Positions 1 through 5,243 of a DNA stretch of 8,306 nt are shown in pieces (position 1 is the first letter of the stretch; every line of letters begins with the position of its first letter). The translations under genes and the position numbers were made by a program. This DNA comes from Nitrospirota bacterium (lineage in GTDB: Bacteria > UBA2233), in the NCBI GenBank assembly GCA_011620345.1, contig WOZJ01000044.1, positions 1 to 8,306 of the forward strand, given 5' to 3'. The notes under the pieces were generated by a model that was not told the DNA's origin, made no database searches, and saw only the letters and a list, made by a program, of their open reading frames with translations.

Positions 1-126
1 GAGGGGACCCTTGACCCTCTTGGCATGGCCATCAACACGGAGATCTCGGCCAGCGAGCTTATGTGGTCCTTCTTTGCCGCGCATCGGCATACGCCCATTC
101 CGACCCCTGCCCGGCCAGAAGGCTAA
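1..126 (+). CDS. C-terminal end of a probable PHB-depolymerase/LpqC-type esterase (partial)
   Basis: The frame opening at base 1 is uninterrupted to a TAA at 124-126 and gives the last 41 residues of a protein whose start lies outside the window. The tail reads DPLGMAINTEISASELMWSF, then FAAHR and a proline-rich end. An Ile-Ser-Ala-Ser-Glu-Leu-Met-Trp-x-Phe-Phe pattern just before the C-terminus is characteristic of secreted alpha/beta-hydrolases of the polyhydroxybutyrate depolymerase / LpqC family, which hydrolyse polyester or feruloyl-type esters. The catalytic serine and histidine would lie upstream and cannot be seen, so activity cannot be judged. It converges on the carbonic anhydrase gene 57 bp away. 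The family call rests only on the terminal motif and could be wrong. Confidence 0.45.
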   Translation, partial: EGTLDPLGMAINTEISASELMWSFFAAHRHTPIPTPARPEG

Positions 127-183
127 GGCTTTCTTCTGCCTATCTCCACGCGTACGGAGCAAGCCTAACAGATAGGTTCGGCA
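127..183. other. Convergent intergenic spacer with nested inverted repeats
   Basis: This 57-bp gap lies between two convergent genes. CCTATCT (139-145) is the exact complement of AGATAGG (170-176). Inside this pair CTCC (144-147) can pair with GGAG (156-159), and AGGCTT (126-131) can pair with AAGCCT (161-166), so several structures compete. No T-run follows on either strand, so it is at best a weak bidirectional transcription stop. This is direct reading; the function is inferred. Confidence 0.25.
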
Positions 184-789
184 TCACGGGGCGGATTTTT
201 CAAAAACCTGCCGCAGCCTGCCTTCTTTCAGGCTGAACATCAGTCCATAGATACGCAGGGGACAACCATTGTTCCAGGCTTTTTGAATGGTGTACGTCTG
301 GGATAGGTTGCTCACCTGTTCAATCGTGCTGAGTTCGGCCAGCCGGTTGACGCGTCCTGCATCGTCGTTGATGGCATCGATTTCGTCCCGATGAAGACGA
401 TACAGATCACGTATATTTTTCAGCCATCCTGTGATAAAACGAAATGCAGAATGATCTGGCCCATCAAGGGCTGCCTTGACTCCTCCGCAGTTTTCATGCC
501 CACAGATGACAACATTATTGATCTTCAATGCCTCTACAGCAAACTCGACGACGCTCAATATATTGAAGTCTGTGCTGGAGACGAGATTTGCGATGTTCCG
601 ATGGACAAAGATCTCCCCGGGCTCGGTGGCGGTTATGGTATCCACTGAAACACGGCTGTCGGAGCATCCTATCCACAGGGTATGAGGATTTTGGGCGACG
701 GCAAGACGCGTGAAAAAATCGCCATCTTCTCCCACCTTCCTTGCAGCCCATTCTTGGTTGAGAAGGAGCAGTTGATCAACCGTCTTCAT
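184..789 (-). CDS. can: Beta-class carbonic anhydrase
   Basis: The 201-residue product should reversibly hydrate CO2 to bicarbonate in the cytoplasm, supplying bicarbonate to carboxylases and buffering pH. Zinc-site motifs are intact: WIGCSDSRV with Cys42, Asp44 and Arg46, then VICGHENCGGV with His98 and Cys101. The segment GEIFVHRNIANLV (58-70) and the following TDFNILSVVEFAV closely match E. coli Can. The residue after SDSRV is Ser47, where many homologues have Pro. Start choice: an in-frame ORF runs on upstream to 1008, but homology begins at MKTVDQLLLL, and the ATG at 789 is preceded by a GGGGGAG ribosome site six bases away. The protein is slightly shorter than the E. coli enzyme (about 220 residues). 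It is transcribed alone, divergent from the acyl-CoA synthetase gene. No functional partner lies beside it. Confidence 0.95.
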   Translation of the reverse strand: MKTVDQLLLLNQEWAARKVGEDGDFFTRLAVAQNPHTLWIGCSDSRVSVDTITATEPGEIFVHRNIANLVSSTDFNILSVVEFAVEALKINNVVICGHENCGGVKAALDGPDHSAFRFITGWLKNIRDLYRLHRDEIDAINDDAGRVNRLAELSTIEQVSNLSQTYTIQKAWNNGCPLRIYGLMFSLKEGRLRQVFEKSAP

Positions 790-1190
790 GGCATCTCCCC
801 CAGTCAGATCATCTCCTAAACTTGCCGGAAAAGACCGGGATGTACTTTTTGTTGGGCTTGGACGATAGCTGGCTCCAGCCGAGCCAACGAAATGAGGGCA
901 CCCCGCATGGAAAGAGTACCGGCATCGTAGACTAAGCGCAAGCGTACCCCTGAGATACTGGAAATTGACTTCGGGAAGGGCTAGTCTCATCCCCCCAGGA
1001 CATGGCATCCGCTTGCCTTGTAAGGGTAAGGCTTGTTTGCAAATCAGACAAATCGAGTTTCTTTGAAAACACTGGAGTCTGTCTCAGGAGTACTATTTGT
1101 TTTGGTGTTTCGTTACTAGGTTGGTGTCAGAGAAACGCCGGTCACGCTTTTGATAGGTTAGGGATTCGATCGGGTTTTTTCGGGCATGAC

Positions 1191-1223
1191 TTGACTGTAA
1201 AATATTTAAAAATATGGTATATT
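1191..1223 (+). promoter_or_regulatory. Probable extended -10 promoter of the acyl-CoA synthetase gene
   Basis: TG-G-TATATT at 1215-1223 matches an extended -10 element (TGnTATAAT with one mismatch). TTGACT at 1191-1196 looks like a -35 box but is 21 bases from TATATT. It would fit better, at 16 bases, with the overlapping TATGGT (1213-1218). The intervening DNA is almost pure A/T and contains AAAATAT (1199-1205) and its complement ATATTTT (1219-1225). A start near 1230 would give a leader of about 40 nt. This is inferred from consensus only. Confidence 0.5.
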
Positions 1224-1257
1224 TTTTCTTAAAATGAATAAGCTTTCCAAAAACCTC

Positions 1258-1264
1258 AAGGAGG
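1258..1264 (+). promoter_or_regulatory. Shine-Dalgarno of the acyl-CoA synthetase gene
   Basis: A perfect AAGGAGG lies four bases before the ATG at 1269. It fixes the start there and not at the later in-frame ATG pair around 1299-1302 (Met11-Met12). Confidence 0.85.
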
Positions 1265-1268
1265 ACGC

Positions 1269-2927
1269 ATGCGCTACATTCGCGGGTTTCCCTCGACGAT
1301 GATGGACGAGATTCCTTTGAACACGACGATGGTTATCGAGCACGCTGCCAAGAACTTCGGCGAACAAGAGGTCGTCTCGAGGAACTTGGACGGGAGCTCG
1401 CATCGCTACACCTACAAAGATGCCTACGCCCGCATCCAAAAGCTTGCCTGCGCGCTCGAGGCGCTAGGCGTCGAGCCAGGCGAGCGGGTCGGGGTGATCA
1501 GTTGGAACACGCACAGGTTCTTCGAGCTCTACTTCGGCATTCCCGGGATTGGGGCCGTCCTTTTGCAAATGAACCTACGGCTGCACCCAACCGAGCTCGT
1601 ATACGTGGGGAAGCACTCAAGGCCAAGGGTCATTTTTGTCGACGCTTCACTCTTGCCTTTAGCCGAGGCGATTGCCCCGCATGTTCCTGCGGAGCGCTAC
1701 GTGATTATGGCGGACGGCGATATGCCAAAGACAAACCTTCCCACCGCGCTCTCTTACGAGGGGCTCCTTGATGCCCAGCCCGCAAGCTACGACTTCCCTT
1801 TGATCGATGAAAAATCCTCCTACAGCGCCTGCTATACCTCTGGCACTACGGGCGACCCCAAAGGGGTCTACTACTCGCACAGGAGCATCGTACTGCATAC
1901 AATGGCCGTTTGTTTCGCAACGGGCCTTAAGCCCGACGATACATTCTTCCAACTCGTCCCCATGTTCCACGCCCAGGGCTGGGGGGCGTTCTTTGCGGCG
2001 GCGATGGCCGGGGCAAAGCTTGTGCTGCCTGGCCGCTACACGCTCGAAGACCCAACCCCGCTGATCGAGCTCATGCAGCATGAGCAGGTCACGCTCGCGG
2101 CCGGTGCGCCTGCCATTTTTGTCCCCATGTGGCATGCTCTCGAAAAGATGGAACCAAGGCCAAGCTTTTCGGTGCGCGCACTCTGCGGGGCGACTGAACC
2201 GCCGCTTGCGATGATCCGGGGGCTCGATGAATTCGGCATCGAGATTGTCCATGCTTACGGAGCGAGCGAGACGACGCCCTTGGTGAGCATCAACGTGATC
2301 AAGCCAAGCTTGAAGGCAACGCTTTCAGAAGACGAGCAGCTCGATCTCAAGCGAAGTCAGGGAGTTCCGTTTTTCAGCGTCGATATCAAGCTCGCGGACG
2401 AAAACGGAAACGAAGTCCCTGAGGATGGGCACTCCGTGGGAGAGCTTCTGGTTCGCGGGCCTTGGGTGACGCAGGGTTATTACAACGACCCGAGGACGTT
2501 CGATGGGTTCTCGGGAGAGGCTTACACCCGCTACTGGCGGTCTGGAGACGGGGCGGTGATTGATGAGAACCGCTACATCAAGATCATGGATCGCTTCAAG
2601 GATGTGATTAAATCTGGCGGAGAATGGATTTCTTCGGTGGACCTCGAGAACCACCTGATGGCCCACCCTAAAGTCAAGGAGGCCTGCGTTGTAGGGATCC
2701 CACACCCCAAATGGGAAGAAAGACCGCTAGCTTTGGTGGTGGCTAAGCCTGAGTTCAAGGAAGCTGTCTCCAAAGAGGAGCTGTTAGAGCACCTTGCCAA
2801 TCGCTTCGCCAAATGGCAGCTCCCCGACGAGATTGTGATTGTCGAAGAACTGCCGAAGACTTCCGTGGGCAAGTTAGCCAAGCGCGCCGCGCGTGAGGCG
2901 TACAAACGTCACTATACCGAGCGCTGA
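1269..2927 (+). CDS. Fatty acyl-CoA synthetase (AMP-forming, AlkK/medium-chain type)
   Basis: This 552-residue member of the ANL adenylating superfamily activates a fatty acid with ATP to an acyl-adenylate and then transfers it to CoA, feeding beta-oxidation or lipid recycling. The core motifs are all present. The phosphate loop is YTSGTTGDPKGV (189-200), the adenine/acyl-site motif is YGASETTP (330-337), and the ribose-binding Asp lies in RSGDGAVIDENRYIKIMDR (Asp427). The hinge is near DRFKDVIKSGGEWIS (441-455), and the adenylation lysine is Lys535 in LPKTSVGKLAKR. Length and the N-terminal TMMDEIPLN segment are typical of the AlkK-like long/medium-chain ligase group. No membrane segment is seen. 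The gene is monocistronic with its own promoter. Chain-length preference cannot be read from sequence; a related short- or aromatic-acid ligase is possible but less likely. Confidence 0.92.
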   Translation: MRYIRGFPSTMMDEIPLNTTMVIEHAAKNFGEQEVVSRNLDGSSHRYTYKDAYARIQKLACALEALGVEPGERVGVISWNTHRFFELYFGIPGIGAVLLQMNLRLHPTELVYVGKHSRPRVIFVDASLLPLAEAIAPHVPAERYVIMADGDMPKTNLPTALSYEGLLDAQPASYDFPLIDEKSSYSACYTSGTTGDPKGVYYSHRSIVLHTMAVCFATGLKPDDTFFQLVPMFHAQGWGAFFAAAMAGAKLVLPGRYTLEDPTPLIELMQHEQVTLAAGAPAIFVPMWHALEKMEPRPSFSVRALCGATEPPLAMIRGLDEFGIEIVHAYGASETTPLVSINVIKPSLKATLSEDEQLDLKRSQGVPFFSVDIKLADENGNEVPEDGHSVGELLVRGPWVTQGYYNDPRTFDGFSGEAYTRYWRSGDGAVIDENRYIKIMDRFKDVIKSGGEWISSVDLENHLMAHPKVKEACVVGIPHPKWEERPLALVVAKPEFKEAVSKEELLEHLANRFAKWQLPDEIVIVEELPKTSVGKLAKRAAREAYKRHYTER

Positions 2928-3077
2928 ACCGCTAGGCGTTGCGAGGATGGCGGGCACGAGGGGCCTTGAGGGCGGAAGCGCCGCAACCGCGCCTTCTTCT
3001 CCGGCGTCTTCAATGAAAAGAAGCCTATGGGGCGGTCCCGTCCGCCGCCCCATAGGCCGCGCATCCAAGGCATTGCG
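2928..3077. other. Convergent intergenic region with two hairpins
   Basis: This 150-bp gap sits between the acyl-CoA synthetase gene and the secreted-protein gene. GAAGCGCCG (2975-2983) can pair with CGGCGTCTTC (3002-3011) with one bulged base. The second hairpin (3023-3057) is perfect and is listed separately. Neither is followed by a T-run in the plus direction, so the end of the acyl-CoA synthetase transcript is not obvious. Confidence 0.4.
3023..3057 (-). terminator. Rho-independent terminator of the secreted-protein gene
   Basis: GCCTATGGGGCGG (3023-3035) and its exact complement CCGCCCCATAGGC (3045-3057) form a 13-bp GC-rich stem with a 9-base loop. Read on the minus strand, the stem lies 20 bases past the stop codon of the secreted-protein gene and is followed by CTTCTTTTC. 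That U-rich tail is what an intrinsic terminator needs. On the plus strand the hairpin is followed by CGCGCATCC, so it suits only the leftward transcript. Confidence 0.7.
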
Positions 3078-3938
3078 CTAGGGGTTGATGGCGGGAGGAA
3101 CGGCAAGAATCTTTTCAATCTTGGAATCGAAGCTGAGAAATCCGCTTTTCATGTGCACGCTCGAGACCTCCTGAATGATCGCCCGGAGATCGGGGGCATA
3201 CCATTGGGTAGTTTCGGTGCGGGTATGAACGCGCCGAAGCCCTGCCCCGGTTGTCACCTCGAACAAATTCGTAACAGGGAAGGCCTTCCAGCTTCCAGCC
3301 GGCGTCTTGACGACCTTTTGATTGCCCACAGATGTGGTGACCACCGCCCGGTCACGCTCTCCATCCGGCGAGAGGTAGGTTCTTAGTATAGGCACGCCGG
3401 AATCGCGGACATAAATGGCATAGCCCCCATCCCGTTTTTCTTGAAACCCGGGGGTTATTTGGGCGGGCATCCACATAGGAAGGCTCTGATAGGCCTTGAA
3501 CTCGCCCGTCGCGTTCTTTCGGTAGAAGAAACGAAGTCCGTCTTTGTCGATCACGTAGTAGTGATCGGCCGTGGCTTCTTTCACTTCTTTGTTTTCGGTA
3601 TGAATCCAGATGCAAGGCCCTTTTTTGGCCAGAATTTTGCCGTCTTTCATTTTCGCTTCTACCAGGCCGATCTCGCCCTTGTAGGCGATGGTTTCCGTAC
3701 TCTTCCCTGGCCGGCTCCACAATACGAGCGCAGACGGGGTGCTCCCTTCCACGTTGACGCTGTAAGTCAGCGTTGTCCCAGGCTTAAGGACGGGAAGGTC
3801 TGGAACGGCCGAGGCGTAAAGAGGGGCGATGGGAACGGCAAGAAGCGCAGATGCCAGGATCAAGACAGCCTGCATTGCATAAGAAAAGGGGGTGTCTTTT
3901 CTTTGAGGGCATGATTGACGGGTTGCGGAAACAGGCAT
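3078..3938 (-). CDS. Secreted protein of unknown function (signal peptide, WYAP-motif domain)
   Basis: The 286-residue product starts with a classical export signal: basic residues at Arg7, Arg13 and Lys14, a hydrophobic stretch at about 21-40 and an Ala-Ser-Ala cleavage site at 42-44. It is therefore predicted to be periplasmic or outer-surface. No other membrane segment is seen, and the mature part has a single cysteine (Cys109). The mature protein begins LPVLKPGTTLTYSV and later shows KTPAGSWKAFPV (211-222) and TTQWYAPDLRAIIQEV (243-258). The order PGT-x-TY, then V-x-TPAG-[FW]-x-A, then WYAP recurs in extracytoplasmic beta-rich proteins of uncertain function, some labelled DUF3108/TapB-like. 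My placement there is by motif memory. The start at 3938 follows a perfect AAGGAGG four bases upstream. It is a single-gene unit with its own terminator and an elaborate leader. No function can be assigned. Confidence 0.8.
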   Translation of the reverse strand: MPVSATRQSCPQRKDTPFSYAMQAVLILASALLAVPIAPLYASAVPDLPVLKPGTTLTYSVNVEGSTPSALVLWSRPGKSTETIAYKGEIGLVEAKMKDGKILAKKGPCIWIHTENKEVKEATADHYYVIDKDGLRFFYRKNATGEFKAYQSLPMWMPAQITPGFQEKRDGGYAIYVRDSGVPILRTYLSPDGERDRAVVTTSVGNQKVVKTPAGSWKAFPVTNLFEVTTGAGLRRVHTRTETTQWYAPDLRAIIQEVSSVHMKSGFLSFDSKIEKILAVPPAINP

Positions 3939-3942
3939 AAAT

Positions 3943-3949
3943 CCTCCTT
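3943..3949 (-). promoter_or_regulatory. Shine-Dalgarno of the secreted-protein gene
   Basis: On the minus strand AAGGAGG stands four bases before the ATG at 3938. It decides that start over the internal Met22 (about 3875), which would lose the basic part of the signal peptide. Confidence 0.8.
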
Positions 3950-3959
3950 GGTTTAATCC

Positions 3960-3977
3960 ATTGTTGAATACAACAAT
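3960..3977. promoter_or_regulatory. Perfect 18-bp palindromic operator candidate
   Basis: ATTGTTG (3960-3966) and CAACAAT (3971-3977) are exact complements separated by AATA. The dyad lies 11 bases upstream of the ribosome site of the secreted-protein gene. Size and symmetry fit a dimeric helix-turn-helix repressor site. A small AU-rich mRNA hairpin next to the ribosome site is the alternative. Confidence 0.4.
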
Positions 3978-4012
3978 ATGCGGGAGACGCGGTTAGGCGC
4001 AGGTTCATGGTC

Positions 4013-4038
4013 TTAGTATACATTCATCGCCCCTCCTA
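4013..4038 (-). promoter_or_regulatory. Leader ribosome site with 4-codon mini-ORF (MNVY)
   Basis: On the minus strand TAGGAGG (4032-4038) sits four bases before an ATG at 4027. This opens a reading frame of Met-Asn-Val-Tyr ending in TAA at 4013. The spacing equals that of the secreted-protein gene and the acyl-CoA synthetase gene. A second ATG at 4023 opens an out-of-frame ORF that runs into the secreted-protein gene. This could be a regulatory leader peptide; there is no direct evidence of translation. Confidence 0.35.
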
Positions 4039-4091
4039 GGAAAGGGTGGGCGGGAGGTGTCGAGTTCCAAAAGAAAGCGCCTTGCCATAAG

Positions 4092-4137
4092 CTACTTGAC
4101 GAAGATTGTTCATCTATTGACGAGAAAAGGGCGTCAA
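4092..4137. promoter_or_regulatory. TTGACG repeat cluster, possible operator
   Basis: CTACTTGACGA (from 4092) and CTATTGACGA (from 4114) are near-identical direct repeats 22 bp apart, about two helical turns. The second TTGACG (4117-4122) is also mirrored by CGTCAA at 4132-4137 with a 9-base spacer. The cluster lies about 155-200 bp upstream of the secreted-protein start and about 375 bp upstream of cobS. Its use by either gene is inference. No well-placed -10 box follows either TTGACG. Confidence 0.3.
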
Positions 4138-4412
4138 AGCTTGGGCATTTGAACTACGCCTACTGGTATTGGGAGATGAGGCATATCCTCGCTTCTGCAA
4201 AGCGGGGGGTGATTTTGATGAACACCTAGGGCGATGCTTTAGGCGTATTGCCAGAAAACGATGCCTTGCTGGTTTAATATATTCTCGAGCTTTTGGACGC
4301 CAAGGCGTAAAACACCTGTTATTACGCCAAAAGGCGAGATGCCTGTTTTTGCATCGTTAGTTCGTTTTTTGTGGGAGCTTCCCAAGTCTTTTCGGGACAG
4401 CGCGGTTTTCGC

Positions 4413-4418
4413 TAGAAT
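4413..4418 (+). promoter_or_regulatory. Candidate -10 box for the cobalamin cluster
   Basis: TAGAAT matches the TATAAT consensus at five of six positions and lies 31 bp before Met 4444 and 95 bp before the preferred cobS start. The DNA 17 bases upstream (TTTCGG, 4390-4395) is a poor -35 box, so the promoter is uncertain. Confidence 0.3.
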
Positions 4419-4512
4419 GGACGAAACAACATTGGGTAAGGACATGACCGACGAATCCGGACAAGCTGAAAAAAGCGCAACAAGAACCCTTGAGGGTGCC
4501 TTGGGGGAACGA

Positions 4513-5241
4513 ATGCAGGCGTTTCTCGAGGCGCTCGGCTTTCTAACGGTATTTCCCGTTTCCGGGCTCAAGGGCACGCCTTCCGAAGGCGTCGCTTTTT
4601 TCCCCCTCGTGGGGTTTTTGCTGGGCGCCATTTATGCTCTTTTATGGGTAGGCCCGCTCTCTGCGATGAGCCCAGAGCTTGCCGCGCTTGCCCTTTTGGG
4701 GCTCGATTTCGTCCTGACCCGCGGGCTGCATCTGGATGGGCTTTCCGATACCTTCGATGGGCTGTTTGCGACAAAGACAAAAAACGAACGCCTAGCCATT
4801 CTAGATGACACTCGAATCGGCTCATTCGGTGTTTTTGGCATCGTTTTTGGAGCCGTGGGGCTCGTGGCCGCGGTTTCCGCCTTACCCGGTGCCTGGCAGC
4901 TTCAAGGCATTCTCGGGTTTCCGCTTGTAGGAAGGCTTGCGCTTGTCCAGCTTGCTTATTTAGGGGAGCCTGCCAAAGAGTCGGGTCTTGGCTACGGCTT
5001 TCTTGCAGCTTTGCCCAAGTCTGGCTTGCTCGAAGCGCTCCTGGTAGGCGGAGGACTTCTTTTGCTCATCAAGCCAAGCCTCGTGTTTTTGGCCTGGGTC
5101 GTGGGCGTAACGTTTCTGTGGAGCGTCACCTGGGCCTGGGTTTGCCAAAGGGCGTTCGGAGGGATTACGGGGGACACGCTCGGCTGCCATGCCTTCCTTT
5201 CCTCTCTTTTGTACCTCGTTTCTTTGGTGTGCTTGACCTAA
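4513..5241 (+). CDS. cobS: Adenosylcobinamide-GDP ribazoletransferase (cobalamin 5'-phosphate synthase)
   Basis: CobS is an inner-membrane enzyme that joins alpha-ribazole (or its phosphate) to adenosylcobinamide-GDP, the step that installs the lower ligand of cobalamin. From the preferred start the protein has 242 residues, close to E. coli CobS (247). Family signatures are clear. The start MQAFLEALGFLTVFPV is typical; RGLHLDGLSDTFDGLF (70-84) is the metal-binding Asp motif, followed by LAILDDTRIGSFGVFG (94-109), and FGGITGDTLG (215-224) lies near the C-terminus. Multiple hydrophobic segments (about 30-45, 52-66, 103-123, 172-186, 189-210) fit a polytopic protein. A GGGGGA ribosome site six to seven bases before 4513 supports that start. 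ATG 4444 would add 23 polar residues and has only a poorly spaced AAGGA. It is the first gene of the cobS-cbiA-cbiX cluster. Confidence 0.92.
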   Translation: MQAFLEALGFLTVFPVSGLKGTPSEGVAFFPLVGFLLGAIYALLWVGPLSAMSPELAALALLGLDFVLTRGLHLDGLSDTFDGLFATKTKNERLAILDDTRIGSFGVFGIVFGAVGLVAAVSALPGAWQLQGILGFPLVGRLALVQLAYLGEPAKESGLGYGFLAALPKSGLLEALLVGGGLLLLIKPSLVFLAWVVGVTFLWSVTWAWVCQRAFGGITGDTLGCHAFLSSLLYLVSLVCLT

Positions 5242-5243
5242 AG

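Larger units (their letters stand above)
790..1268. other. 479-bp divergent intergenic region, no gene seen
   Basis: The gap separates can from the acyl-CoA synthetase gene. Frames that stay open here give unconvincing proteins. On the can side, TGGCTC (870-875) and GAGCCA (881-886) form a perfect 6-bp hairpin with a 5-base loop in the presumed can leader. GCCTT (1015-1019) and AAGGC (1028-1032) form a weaker one. Composition becomes strongly AT-rich at about 1191-1235, where the rightward promoter sits. A weak leftward candidate for can is TTGCGC, 17 bases, TACTCT on the minus strand around 905-935; I would not rely on it. The region is long enough for a small RNA, but I see no clear one with a terminator. 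Confidence 0.5.
3939..4512. other. 574-bp divergent intergenic region upstream of cobS, no gene seen
   Basis: Besides the leader elements of the secreted-protein gene (left third) and the TTGACG repeats, this gap holds several short hairpins on the right. CGCTT/AAGCG lies at 4190-4204. GGCGTAA (4304-4310) pairs with TTACGCC (4322-4328) and is extended inward by AAC/GTT with one bulge. ACGCC-AA-GGCGT (4297-4308) competes with that stem. GATGC/GCATC lies at 4338-4355. These motifs overlap, so alternative foldings are possible. I found no cobalamin-riboswitch B12 box (GCCACTG). Open frames extend from 4261 into cobS but look unlike protein before about 4444. Confidence 0.5.

Noticed and set aside
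790-1008. In-frame extension of the carbonic anhydrase by 73 codons
   Set aside because: The added residues resemble no carbonic anhydrase N-terminus or targeting signal, and a good ribosome site stands before the internal ATG at 789.
1659-2252. 197-codon antisense ORF inside the acyl-CoA synthetase gene
   Set aside because: It is opposite a fully conserved enzyme gene and its product matches no family I know; it is a shadow frame.
3441-3914. 157-codon plus-strand ORF opposite the secreted-protein gene
   Set aside because: The minus strand has the signal peptide, ribosome site and terminator; this frame has none of these.
4169-4360. Small plus-strand ORF of 63 codons
   Set aside because: It has no ribosome site, an unlikely composition rich in Arg and Cys, and overlaps hairpin-forming DNA.
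3939-4512. Cobalamin riboswitch upstream of cobS
   Set aside because: I searched by eye on both strands for the GCCACTG box and the conserved GGGAA/GGTG core and found neither.
4261-4512. Longer N-terminus for CobS (84 extra residues)
   Set aside because: CobS proteins begin at the FLxALxFLTxxPV segment; the extension is poorly protein-like and includes the TAGAAT box.
5118-5243. N-terminal extension of CbiA into cobS
   Set aside because: The P-loop domain of CbiA starts within about ten residues of Met at 5244; the extension lies entirely in the cobS coding frame overlap.
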